8,418 nt of DNA from Acidobacteriota bacterium (GCA_021802085.1 JAKAAZ010000160.1:1-8418), one strand, 5' to 3'. Positions 1 through 7,082 are shown, numbered from the stretch's first letter. Numbers and translations: made by a program. The notes: generated by a model from the letters alone, not told the origin.

Positions 1-99
1 GGTTGCTGGAACAGGCCGTCGCTGTCGAGCCGGCTCCCTACAAATCCCTGGTCAAATGTGCGGCAAAACCGAATTTCTGAAACCACAAGATGTAGGGGC

Positions 100-114
100 T
101 ACCTGAGTCAGGTA
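100..114. repeat. 15-bp palindrome TACCTGA-G-TCAGGTA
   Basis: This is a perfect inverted repeat with 7-bp arms (TACCTGA / TCAGGTA) around a single G, just upstream of the permease relic. The size and symmetry would suit a dimeric repressor operator, but it could equally belong to a repeat element. No promoter boxes are clear around it. Confidence 0.35.
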
Positions 115-115
115 A

Positions 116-298
116 ATACCCATCTGCTCCCAAATGAAGTCAACATCGCAGTTCAGCGCGCGGCGTGGTGGAACCAACCAGCTCGCCAAGCCTTTGCGGA
201 ACGAGTTTGTCTCCGGAAACTATTTCGGAACCTTCGGCGTGCAGGCTTACGCAGGTAGAACCCTGACGCCAGCCGACGACCAGCCGTCGGCCGGAGCC
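116..298 (+). pseudogene. Remnant of a MacB-like ABC transporter permease (ADOP type)
   Basis: The frame with an ATG at 134 encodes SARRGG, then EFVSGNYFGTFGVQAYAGR and LTPADDQPSA. That matches the start of the periplasmic (MacB_PCD-like) domain of the large orphan permeases multiplied in Acidobacteria, where a VSGNYF..LGV..AGR.LTP.DD core is typical (recalled family knowledge). Only about 60 residues remain of a protein that usually has about 800. There is no N-terminal membrane segment; the frame is closed by TAA at 113-115 upstream. The family-like sequence stops after about 298, where a VMSYxxW motif would be expected, and the frame ends at 355. It is therefore a decayed relic, probably not translated. 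It lies tail-to-tail with the minus-strand ACT-domain gene. Confidence 0.65.
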
Positions 299-378
299 AA
301 TCGCAGCTCACGCGACAGCTCCTCGCTGCCGCAGAAGGCGCTGCTGGCGCTATAGGCGACCGTGATGATGCCAGATGC

Positions 379-792
379 TTATTGCGCAGCTTCGGTCGCG
401 AGTTCGTCCAGCAGATTAGCGGCTTTGGTGAGGTCGTCCACTCCGAAGACCAATAGCGCCTGCGTCGATCCGGGCTCCAGACCGCAGTAGGAATAGTCGA
501 TGTTGATCTGCTTTTCTCCCAGCCGCGCGGCTGCGCGGCCCAACTCTCCCGGACGGTGCGCAACCCTGACCGCGGCGACTTGCGTCTGCTCAAAGATCAT
601 GCGCAGGTCGCCCAGTACGGCTTTCGCGCCAGCCGGATCGTCCACCACGAGCCGGGCGAGGCTCTCGCCTTCTTCCACGAACGATTGAAAAGCGAGGATG
701 TTCACACCACGCTCCGCCAGGGCGAGGAAGCACTTGCCGAGCGCGCCAGGCTTGTCTTCAATCGTTACGGTAAACTCTTTCATTTTCGGCAT
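379..792 (-). CDS. Tandem ACT-domain protein (amino-acid-binding regulator)
   Basis: A small cytoplasmic protein of 137 residues made of two ACT domains and nothing else. The first (about residues 4-65) opens KEFTVTIEDKPGALGKC, the usual ACT strand followed by a D-x-P-G-x-L turn. The second (about 72-130) has VAAVRVAHRPGELGRAA and ends in a strand LLVFGVDDLTKA. Stand-alone ACT pairs typically bind an amino acid and act as sensors; no catalytic domain is attached, so the ligand cannot be read from the sequence. The ATG at 792 is preferred because AAGGAAG (802-808, minus strand) lies 9 nt upstream. A GTG at 825 would add 11 basic residues and lacks a ribosome binding site; an ATG at 783 also lacks one. 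A candidate promoter lies 54 nt upstream. It is the last minus-strand gene before the permease relic. Confidence 0.92.
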   Translation of the reverse strand: MPKMKEFTVTIEDKPGALGKCFLALAERGVNILAFQSFVEEGESLARLVVDDPAGAKAVLGDLRMIFEQTQVAAVRVAHRPGELGRAAARLGEKQINIDYSYCGLEPGSTQALLVFGVDDLTKAANLLDELATEAAQ

Positions 793-801
793 GGGATTCG
801 A

Positions 802-808
802 CTTCCTT
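802..808 (-). promoter_or_regulatory. Ribosome binding site of the ACT-domain gene
   Basis: The minus strand reads AAGGAAG 9 nt before the ATG at 792. This decides the start against the upstream GTG at 825 and the ATG at 783. Confidence 0.6.
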
Positions 809-845
809 CGTTTCCTGGCTTCCACAAGCAGGAGAACTAGTTTGT

Positions 846-876
846 ATCATACCCGGCCCAGGGATGCGGTCCGCAA
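846..876 (-). promoter_or_regulatory. Candidate sigma-70 promoter for the ACT-domain gene
   Basis: On the minus strand TATGAT (846-851) is a good -10 box. The only -35-like hexamer, TTGCGG (871-876), sits 19 bp upstream, which is longer than ideal. It lies between the ligase stop and the ACT start, after a candidate terminator, so separate transcription of the ACT gene is plausible. Confidence 0.35.
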
Positions 877-879
877 TTG

Positions 880-907
880 AAAACTCTGCGACTCTTTGAA
901 CCGCAGA
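880..907 (-). terminator. Weak candidate intrinsic terminator after the ligase fusion gene
   Basis: Nine bases past the TAG at 916-918, the minus strand forms TCTGCG (902-907) paired with CGCAGA (885-890) across an 11-nt loop, followed by GTTTTC (879-884). The stem is short and the T run is only four, so efficiency is uncertain. Confidence 0.4.
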
Positions 908-915
908 ACCATCCG

Positions 916-3594
916 CTAGTCGAGAATTGGGATGCTGGACAGCTGCTCGACAGCGGCATGCAGGCGAGCGGCAAAGGCTGCGTGAGATTCGTCAGACTGC
1001 TGATGAAGCGGCGCGCCTACACGCACAGCAAGGCCCGGTGGACGGAGGCGGAAGAATCCGGACCGCTGCGCCGCCTGCCACTGTCCGACGATGCCGACAG
1101 GAATGACCTGGGTGTGGGATTCCTGGGCCAGCAGGCTGATGCCCGTCTGAAAGGGCTGCAACTCGCCAGTCAGGGTGCGTTGGCCTTCAGGGAACACGAG
1201 CACGTTGTAGCCATGGTCGAGCGCTTCTCCGGCATGAGCAAAACTGCGCCGCAGGCCCGCGCCGGCGGGAAGCGGGAACACATTGAAAAGCGCGGTCACC
1301 AGGAATGCCTGCGCGGGAGCGAGCCAGCGCAGCGGTCCCGCGCCGACTCCCGCGGCGTGACGTCGCTGCTTCCAAGCTTGCAGCAGCTCGGCGGACATGG
1401 CGACGGCCATGTGCTGACGCACGCGGCGTGGCAGCGCGTAGAGCACCAGCGGAACATCGAAGGCGGTGACGTGGTTGGCGACGTAGATGGAGGGCTGAGG
1501 TGGCAACGCGTTGGCGTCGCATTCGACGCTGGGATGGGCGAGCAGCCACACCAGCGGACGCAGTTTCCATTCGATGAAAAGCATACGCAGAAATTGGAGT
1601 GGCGGGCTCCAGGGCCAATGTGGATACTTGGCGGCGGAAGGAATTTTTTTTGCCTCGTCCGCCGCTACGGATGGAGCACCCGCATCTTCTCGTTTGGGGC
1701 CCGGCCCAATCCTTTGCTTCGCAAAGGATTGAGGGGCACCCGAGTCTTCGATCTGGGGATCGGAGATGAGAACCAGGCGACGCAAATCCGCAAGCGTGCG
1801 TGCGGCGGACACCTCGGCGTCGCTGATGGAAACGCCGAATTGCTCCTCCATCGCCATGGTGAGTTGCATACGAGCCAGGCTGTCGAGATGAAGATCGGTT
1901 GCGAGTTCCGCCGCATCGTCGAGGTCCTCGACGGACTGCCCAGTGACCTGTTGCAGCAGGCGCAGCAGCGGGTCCTGGCTGGCAGTCAGAGACGCGGAGG
2001 CAGTTTCAACTTGAAGCTGCTGCGCGATCCACGCGGCGACTTCGCGGCGCAGCAATTTTCCCATGGAGTTGCGGGGAAATTCATTTGCGGGCCAGAGCAG
2101 AATGTTGCGGATCTGCTGAAATTCCTGCAAGGCGCGATTGGCGGCGGAGAGAATGTCCGGAAGGCGGGCAGCGCCTTGGTGATTGTCCTCTCGGTCCCGC
2201 AAAATCACGGCGGCGGCGGGCTCGGGTCCTCTCGGCGACTCCCATGCCACCACCACGCAGTCGCGCACGCCGGGCTGGGCGCGGACCACTTGCTCCAGAT
2301 CTTCGGGATGAATATTCATTCCCGAGGCGGCGACAATCACATCGCTTTTGCGGCCGAGGAAATGCATCTGGCCAGATGGATCGACAGCGCCTAGATCTCC
2401 GGTGTGCAGCCAGTCTTCGGTGCGAGGTTCGAAGTGACCGCCGCGCCACGTGCCAGCGGCGAGCATGGGGCCGCGGACAAGGATTTCGCCATCGTCGGCA
2501 ACTCGCACCTCGCGTCCGGCAAGCGGTTTGCCGATGCTGCCGCGCGCGGGATGAAAGGGATGGTTCAGGGTGGCAAGCGCGGTGGTCTCTGTCATGCCAT
2601 AGCCCTGCACCAGCACGAAGCCGAGCGCGTTCCAGAACTGTTCGACTTCTGCTGAAAGCGAAGCGCCGCCGGAGACGAAGGCCCAGAATTTGAAGCCGAA
2701 GCGGCCATGTATATCGCGCAGTCGCCACCATTTTTTCCAGACGCGCTGGTTCTGGATGGCGTTGAGGCGGGCTTGCAACCGGGGATCGATCGAGAGCAAA
2801 TGAACGCGCAAGAGTTCCAGCACGCGGGGGACGACAGCGGCGACGGAAATGCGCTCGCGGCGGATTCGGTCCATCAAGTGGCCGGCGACAAGATTGTCTT
2901 CGTAATGCACCTGGGCGGCGAGCAACGGAGGCACCCACAGGCCCATGAACTGACCGAAGACGTGGCTGAGCGGCAAGGTATGCAGGAAGCGCAGTGGATG
3001 CACCCAGCGCTCATAGCGCAGATATTTTTTGATCTCTCGTTCCAGCACTTCGACGCTGGATAGTACATTGCCATGCGTATGGACGATGCCTTTGGGCGCG
3101 GACGTGGTTCCCGAGGTGAAGAGAATTTGCAGCGGAGTGTCGAGGTTCAGCGATGGCTCCGGCTGAAGCATGGGCGAGGCCGGCAGAGTGGATGCGAAAT
3201 CTTCGAAAGAAATTTTGGCAGCGGGTTCCGGGTCGAGATGCGTCAATTTGTGGAGATGTTCGGCGTCGCCGACGATGAGCCTGGGGGCTACGTCGGCGAT
3301 GACGCGCGCGGCGAAATCAACGCTGCCGGCGGCGTCGAGGGGAACGGCAATGACACCGCGGAGCACGCAGCCGAAGAATGCCGCCACCCACTCGGCGGAG
3401 TTTGCGCCCCATAGCAGAACGCGCTCGCCGGGTGCGATGCCGTGATCGGACAGCAGATGAGAGACGCGACCGACGAGTGTGGCCAGCTCCGCATACGTGG
3501 TCGCGACGCGCCGATTGCCCGGATAGCTGACGATGGCGATCTGCTTGCCATGCCGCTGAAAGTCTTCGACGAGAGTGGCGAGATGCTTCCGCAT
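916..3594 (-). CDS. Acyl ligase (AMP-forming) - ACP - PlsC acyltransferase fusion
   Basis: A protein of 892 residues with three domains. Residues about 1-525 form an ANL-superfamily acyl-CoA/acyl-ACP ligase: the ATP loop TSGTTSAPKG (160-169), GYGMTETTAL (331-340), TGD (398-400), the hinge GRKSDVI (414-420) and the C-terminal lysine in MGKLL (K513). Residues about 540-610 form an acyl carrier domain with DLHLDSL; S572 is the predicted phosphopantetheine site. Residues about 660-885 form a PlsC/LPLAT acyltransferase: NHVTAFD (H708...D713), FPEGQRT (801-807) and IPVGI (831-835). Inferred role: activate a free fatty acid with ATP, load it onto the built-in carrier, and acylate a lysophospholipid or glycerol phosphate at the inner membrane. 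E. coli Aas has the two catalytic domains in the opposite order and no internal ACP. Residues about 612-648 are a repeat-derived linker. The start at 3594 has no clear ribosome binding site but gives the expected ligase N-terminus. Confidence 0.92.
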   Translation of the reverse strand: MRKHLATLVEDFQRHGKQIAIVSYPGNRRVATTYAELATLVGRVSHLLSDHGIAPGERVLLWGANSAEWVAAFFGCVLRGVIAVPLDAAGSVDFAARVIADVAPRLIVGDAEHLHKLTHLDPEPAAKISFEDFASTLPASPMLQPEPSLNLDTPLQILFTSGTTSAPKGIVHTHGNVLSSVEVLEREIKKYLRYERWVHPLRFLHTLPLSHVFGQFMGLWVPPLLAAQVHYEDNLVAGHLMDRIRRERISVAAVVPRVLELLRVHLLSIDPRLQARLNAIQNQRVWKKWWRLRDIHGRFGFKFWAFVSGGASLSAEVEQFWNALGFVLVQGYGMTETTALATLNHPFHPARGSIGKPLAGREVRVADDGEILVRGPMLAAGTWRGGHFEPRTEDWLHTGDLGAVDPSGQMHFLGRKSDVIVAASGMNIHPEDLEQVVRAQPGVRDCVVVAWESPRGPEPAAAVILRDREDNHQGAARLPDILSAANRALQEFQQIRNILLWPANEFPRNSMGKLLRREVAAWIAQQLQVETASASLTASQDPLLRLLQQVTGQSVEDLDDAAELATDLHLDSLARMQLTMAMEEQFGVSISDAEVSAARTLADLRRLVLISDPQIEDSGAPQSFAKQRIGPGPKREDAGAPSVAADEAKKIPSAAKYPHWPWSPPLQFLRMLFIEWKLRPLVWLLAHPSVECDANALPPQPSIYVANHVTAFDVPLVLYALPRRVRQHMAVAMSAELLQAWKQRRHAAGVGAGPLRWLAPAQAFLVTALFNVFPLPAGAGLRRSFAHAGEALDHGYNVLVFPEGQRTLTGELQPFQTGISLLAQESHTQVIPVGIVGQWQAAQRSGFFRLRPPGLAVRVGAPLHQQSDESHAAFAARLHAAVEQLSSIPILD
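1673..1758. repeat. Palindromic repeat element inside the ligase-ACP-PlsC gene
   Basis: Two imperfect direct repeats (1673-1699 and 1733-1758, both starting GG(A/G)GCACCCG and ending TGGGG, about 20 of 26 positions alike) flank a perfect hairpin. The hairpin is CAATCCTTTGC (1707-1717) against GCAAAGGATTG (1721-1731) with a 3-nt loop TTC. The element is in frame and translates to part of the linker between the ACP and acyltransferase domains, giving the duplicated peptides EDSGAP and EDAGAP. Similar hairpin-plus-GGGCACCC elements are, from memory, dispersed in acidobacterial genomes. Confidence 0.75.
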
Positions 3595-3645
3595 GATTTT
3601 ATGGATGCGCGCGCAATCGAGATGATGGTATCAGGCGAAAATGCC

Positions 3646-3775
3646 GAGATTCTTCGCACCGCTCAAAATGGCAGTCAATCCTGGTTTGGTCAATCGCAAG
3701 ATCCTTCGCTGCGCTCAGGATGACACGCCTTTTTATCAGCCGCGGAGACTTTTCGCCGGGCTCAAGAGCCAGAAC
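3646..3775. repeat. Cluster of imperfect repeats in the corC-ligase intergenic gap
   Basis: The 190-bp gap between corC and the ligase gene holds two 28-bp units, 3646-3673 and 3698-3725, identical at 21 of 28 positions by hand alignment (shared core CTTCGC..CGCTCA). A weaker third unit starts near 3745 (GAGACTTTTCGCCGGGCTCA). They are about 50 bp apart. Unit 2 can fold, with ATCCT (3701-3705) pairing AGGAT (3717-3721). This resembles the short dispersed repeats I recall from Acidobacteria and other soil bacteria. No open gene is convincing here, and no strong promoter for the ligase gene is apparent. Confidence 0.6.
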
Positions 3776-3784
3776 GACGCAAGA

Positions 3785-5104
3785 CTATTCCGGCGTAGCG
3801 GTTGGAGTCGGCTCAGAAGCATCCTCCGCGATGGGGCGAACACGGATGCGATCGACCCGGCGGTGGGAAGACTCGAGCACCTCCAGCCGCAGGCCGGCGA
3901 GATCGATGACTTCACCGGGAAACGGAATGTGTCCAGCCTCCTCGGTGACCAGACCCCCGACGGTGGTGGATTCATATTCGTCGGCCAGAGGCAGCGAGAC
4001 GGAGTCGGCAAACAGGTCTTCGAGTTGCGCCAGCTCAAAATTTCCTGGGACGATGTACGAGCCGTCGGGCTGCGGTTGCGCGGTTTCCTCGGCGGCTGGG
4101 GTTTCATGCTCGTCGCTGATGGCGCCGACGATTTCTTCCACGATGTCTTCAATGGTGACCAGGCCGGCAAGTCCGCCGTATTCGTCAATGACCAGGGCCA
4201 TGTGCTGCTTGTCGCGCTGCATCTCTCGCAGCAGAGACTGGATGTTCTTGGTCTCCGGCGTGAACAGGGCGGGACGCGCGATGGAGCCGACGGTTGCGTT
4301 TGCGGCCTCAATGTTGGAGATATGGAGCAGGTCATGCAGAAACGCGATGCCGACGACATCATCCAGATTGGCGCGGTACACGGGGACGCGAGAATAGGCA
4401 TGGGTGCGCAGCTGCTCTAAAAATTCGGCCAGCGTCGTGGTGGCTGGGACGGCAAAGATCGAGGGCCGCGGCGTCATCACCTCGCGCACAATCTTGTCGC
4501 CGAATTCGACGGCGGAGCGGACCAGGGCGCGATCGCTTTCATCCAGGATGCCTTCCTCCTTGCCAGCTTCGATAAGCGCGTCGACGGCCTCAGCGGAATC
4601 CTCTTCGACCGGCGGCTGGTCGGATTCCGCCAGCGCGGCAATGGAGAGCAGGAAGCCCAGCACCAGCGTGATGGGAAAAATGAGAAAGAAGAGTACGCGC
4701 AGAGTGCCGGTGAGGCGGGCCACCCATTGGCCGCGCGTGCGAGTAAAAAACAATTGCGGCAAAAAATCATGGAACAGCAGGAGGGTAAGAACGATGGCGA
4801 GCAGCGTTTGCGCGATGCCGCCCGCGACTGGCGCAGAATTTTCCTGATGCGCGCGCAGCGCGATGTCCGCAAAGACGAGTGCCAGCGATGCCAGGGAAAG
4901 CAGCGCAAGGATGGAGGCGGACTGCGCTGCGTGTTCGCGCGTCATCTTCAGGCGGGGCTCAATCTGCTGCTCCCACACATCGATATTTTCCTGGAACTCG
5001 CGCGATAGAAACTTTCCCATTTCAGAGTAGAGGCGGTTGACGTAGGAGGCGAGGGTGAGGATCGCGAGCAGCAGCAGAATCAAAATGAATTGCAGGACTG
5101 TCAT
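3785..5104 (-). CDS. corC: CorC/YbeX-type membrane protein with CBS pair
   Basis: A protein of 439 residues. Hydrophobic segments lie at about 4-20, 62-83, 96-118 and 132-158, forming a membrane part at the position of the CNNM/DUF21 domain. The soluble part has two CBS motifs, about 207-265 (VMTPRPSIFAVP ... YSRVPVYR) and 275-330 (MALVIDEYGGLAGLVTIED), and then a CorC_HlyC domain at about 345-425 starting DGSYIVPGNFEL. The CBS pair typically binds adenine nucleotides; the family is linked to magnesium/cobalt efflux, and E. coli YbeX to ribosome maintenance. The membrane part is divergent: the usual small-residue and acidic signature of the first DUF21 helix is not obvious. The ATG overlaps the ybeY stop (ATGA, 5101-5104), so translation is probably coupled. 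The tail ends in a Pro/Thr-rich stretch. Confidence 0.94.
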   Translation of the reverse strand: MTVLQFILILLLLAILTLASYVNRLYSEMGKFLSREFQENIDVWEQQIEPRLKMTREHAAQSASILALLSLASLALVFADIALRAHQENSAPVAGGIAQTLLAIVLTLLLFHDFLPQLFFTRTRGQWVARLTGTLRVLFFLIFPITLVLGFLLSIAALAESDQPPVEEDSAEAVDALIEAGKEEGILDESDRALVRSAVEFGDKIVREVMTPRPSIFAVPATTTLAEFLEQLRTHAYSRVPVYRANLDDVVGIAFLHDLLHISNIEAANATVGSIARPALFTPETKNIQSLLREMQRDKQHMALVIDEYGGLAGLVTIEDIVEEIVGAISDEHETPAAEETAQPQPDGSYIVPGNFELAQLEDLFADSVSLPLADEYESTTVGGLVTEEAGHIPFPGEVIDLAGLRLEVLESSHRRVDRIRVRPIAEDASEPTPTATPE

Positions 5105-5700
5105 GGGCGGCCAGTCCGTTTCCCGGCGGTTTTTTTGCGAGGCGCAATTTTGCCGGGCGCGATTGCACGAGGCAAGGATTTTCCGTTCAGGCTGCGAGCG
5201 ATCAGCGCGCTGGGCAGGCGGAAGCGGTGGCGCAATTGTTCTTCGCGCGTGGCCATTTCGCCTGCGTCGGTTTCGTGGTCATATCCGGCCAGATGCAGCA
5301 GGCCATGCAGCATGAGAATTTTCAACTCAACCAGCAGCGGATGGCCGAATTGCGTTGCCTGTCGCGCAGCGGTGTCGAGCGAGATGGCCAGATCTCCGGC
5401 GACGGCGGGAACACGAACGCGCGGATTGGCCTGCGGTCGGGAAGTAGGCTTTTGCGTGGGGACGGCGAGCGCGGGAAACGAAAGCACGTCGGTCGTTTTG
5501 CGAATGCCGCGAAAAATTTGATTGAGCCTTTTGATTTCGGCATCCGTGGTGAGCAGGACAGAGACATTGCCATCCACAGGGATGGCGCGGCGCGCCCGAT
5601 GAAGAAATGGCCGCAGCGCGGGAAGATCGAACTCGGCGCCGAGCCCTGCGTGTTTCCTGCTGTTGGCTTCAGGGTCGACGGTAATCATCGCAGGAAGCAT
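5101..5700 (-). CDS. ybeY: YbeY endoribonuclease (rRNA maturation factor)
   Basis: The zinc-dependent YbeY family is identified by HGLLHLAGYDH, residues 132-142 for this start, with H132, H136 and H142 as metal ligands. Upstream are the usual strands NVSVLLTTDAEIKRLNQIFRG and TTDVLSFP. In other bacteria YbeY matures the 16S rRNA 3' end and takes part in 70S quality control. A lysine/arginine-rich tail of about 28 residues (ending KKTAGKRTGRP) is an extension beyond the usual core and could bind RNA. The start is uncertain: ATGs at 5745, 5700 and 5688 are all in frame and none has a good ribosome binding site. The 5745 start adds a cysteine-rich run (CDSCENRCGC) unlike the family, so 5700 or 5688 is favoured. 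It lies downstream of phoH and overlaps corC by 4 nt. Confidence 0.93.
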   Translation of the reverse strand: MLPAMITVDPEANSRKHAGLGAEFDLPALRPFLHRARRAIPVDGNVSVLLTTDAEIKRLNQIFRGIRKTTDVLSFPALAVPTQKPTSRPQANPRVRVPAVAGDLAISLDTAARQATQFGHPLLVELKILMLHGLLHLAGYDHETDAGEMATREEQLRHRFRLPSALIARSLNGKSLPRAIAPGKIAPRKKTAGKRTGRP

Positions 5701-5763
5701 GGTATCGCAGCCGCATCGATTTTCACATGAGTCACAGGAATACATTCATGCGGATATTCGCGA

Positions 5764-5803
5764 GTCCCACTCTTGACGGAAAAAGCGCCGCCAAGAGTGG
5801 GAC
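5764..5803. repeat. Long hairpin between phoH and ybeY
   Basis: GTCCCACTCTTG (5764-5775) is perfectly complementary to CAAGAGTGGGAC (5792-5803). The stem continues, after one mismatch, with CGG/CCG (5777-5779 with 5788-5790) around an 8-nt loop. It fills the gap between the phoH stop and the ybeY start. On the minus strand it is not followed by a T run, so it looks more like a dispersed palindromic repeat or an mRNA-stabilising/attenuating hairpin than a classic terminator. Confidence 0.75.
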
Positions 5804-5829
5804 ATCCAAATTTCCAGCCGTGCATTCTG

Positions 5830-6852
5830 CTACTGGGTTTGCAGCAGCGGTTTGTCATTGGTTCCATTTTGCAACGGTTCGGCGATGCCGAGCGGCAGCT
5901 CCCGCTGGCCGCGGGTATAGCCGTCGTAGGCGCAGACGATGCGCTGCACCAGCTGATGCCGCACCACATCTCCCTGCTCGAAATAGCAGAAGTCGATGCC
6001 GTCTACATTCTTCAACACATCAATGGCTTCGATGAGCCCGGACTTGCGCGGGTTGGGCAGATCGATCTGAGTAATGTCGCCGGTGATGACGGCCTTGGCG
6101 TTGTTACCCATGCGGGTGAGGAACATCTTCATCTGTTCGCTGGTGGTGTTCTGCGCTTCGTCCATGATGATGAAGGCGTCGTTGAGGGTGCGGCCGCGCA
6201 TGAAGGCCAGCGGAGCGACCTCAATCACGCTGCGTTCCAGCATTTTGTCGACGCGTTCCGGCTCCAGCAGATCGTACAGAGCGTCGTACAGCGGCCGTAA
6301 ATACGGATCGACTTTTTCCTGCAAGGTGCCGGGAAGAAATCCCAAACGCTCGCCAGCTTCGACGGCGGGCCGGACCAGCACGAGGCGGGAAACTTTTTTC
6401 GCGGTCAGCGCGGCCACCGCCATGGCCACCGCCAGATAGGTTTTGCCGGTGCCAGCCGGGCCGATGCCGAACACCATGTCGGAGCGCTCAATCGCCTCAA
6501 GATACTGCCGCTGATTCATCGAGCGCGGCTGCACCATGCGGCGAATGCCGGTGGATCGCTGCTTGCCGCTGTCGACCAGGCTGCGCAGGGTGACGGCCTT
6601 GTCGGCAACGACGAGTTTCAGCATCCCATGCAGCTCGCCATTTTGCAGTGTCACTCCGCCGCGACGCAGGGACTCAAAGTCGGCGAAGATCTGCTCCACG
6701 CGGGCAATGACCTCCGGTTCGCCTTCGAGATAGAGGGCGTCGGAGCGCAGGTCGATGTGGACTTTCAGGGAATTTTCGATCAGGTGGAGGTTCTCGTCGC
6801 GGGTGCCGAAGATGGGCTCGATATTGGGGGTGATCTCGATGGTTTTCTTCAT
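5830..6852 (-). CDS. phoH: PhoH-like ATPase (YbeZ)
   Basis: A protein of 340 residues, the usual size of PhoH/YbeZ. The N-terminal part (about 15-80) is a KH-like region (ENSLKVHIDLRSDALYLEGEPEVI). The ATPase part has Walker A GPAGTGKT (131-138), the family stretch VRPAVEAGERLGFLPG (160-175), Walker B AFIIMDEAQN (226-235) and GDITQIDLP (258-266), ending in RHQLVQRIVCAYD. PhoH proteins are cytoplasmic NTPases tied to RNA metabolism and act with YbeY; the order phoH-ybeY-corC here supports that. The ATG at 6852 gives the family's normal N-terminus. GGAGG (6868-6872 minus) lies 15 nt upstream, a long spacing; a TTG at 6855 directly before the ATG would give 12 nt. The frame is open to 7155, but that extension is arginine-rich and not family-like. 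Confidence 0.96.
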   Translation of the reverse strand: MKKTIEITPNIEPIFGTRDENLHLIENSLKVHIDLRSDALYLEGEPEVIARVEQIFADFESLRRGGVTLQNGELHGMLKLVVADKAVTLRSLVDSGKQRSTGIRRMVQPRSMNQRQYLEAIERSDMVFGIGPAGTGKTYLAVAMAVAALTAKKVSRLVLVRPAVEAGERLGFLPGTLQEKVDPYLRPLYDALYDLLEPERVDKMLERSVIEVAPLAFMRGRTLNDAFIIMDEAQNTTSEQMKMFLTRMGNNAKAVITGDITQIDLPNPRKSGLIEAIDVLKNVDGIDFCYFEQGDVVRHQLVQRIVCAYDGYTRGQRELPLGIAEPLQNGTNDKPLLQTQ

Positions 6853-6867
6853 CAATAAGACTATTTG

Positions 6868-6872
6868 CCTCC
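6868..6872 (-). promoter_or_regulatory. Shine-Dalgarno GGAGG upstream of phoH
   Basis: This is the strongest ribosome binding site near the phoH start, at an unusual 15 nt from the ATG (12 nt from an in-frame TTG). It also overlaps the last codons of a small open frame that ends GGA-GGC-AAA-TAG (6861-6872). Confidence 0.55.
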
Positions 6873-7082
6873 ATAAGAGTCTGGTGCGCCAAGGCGGTAG
6901 ACAGCGGGGGCTGCCTGAGGAAGGTACATTCTGTTGGATTGCGGGGAAGACAGTTCGGATGGCTGAGCGGCGGGCTGAACGGCTAGCGGGGGCACATCTT
7001 TCCGGGCGAGTTCGGACCCATGGGGAGAACTCGCCGGTCGGTTGTGTCGCAGTGCGTCGTTGAGCACGAGGATGATGGGCAC

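Noticed and set aside
3..80. C-terminal end of a plus-strand gene (LLEQAVAVEPAPYKSLVKCA, stop at 78-80)
   Set aside because: Only 25 codons are visible and I recognise no family; all plus frames here are equally unconvincing.
272..291. Hairpin GCCGACG / CGTCGGC as terminator of the ACT gene
   Set aside because: A 7-bp stem with no T run, lying in the coding sequence of the permease relic nearly 90 nt past the ACT stop.
877..2394. 505-codon plus-strand open frame
   Set aside because: It is antisense to the ligase fusion gene, has no family motifs and is a by-product of codon bias at high GC.
2081..2938. 285-codon minus-strand open frame, extremely Arg-rich
   Set aside because: It is in another frame of the ligase domain, whose catalytic motifs are in the chosen frame.
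3646..3775. CRISPR-like array
   Set aside because: Only two or three degenerate units of 28 bp at unequal similarity, with no cas genes; it fits dispersed repeats better.
5701..5745. Cysteine-rich N-terminal extension of YbeY (CDSCENRCGC)
   Set aside because: No ribosome binding site precedes the 5745 ATG and the extension is not typical of YbeY; treated as probable leader, though it cannot be excluded.
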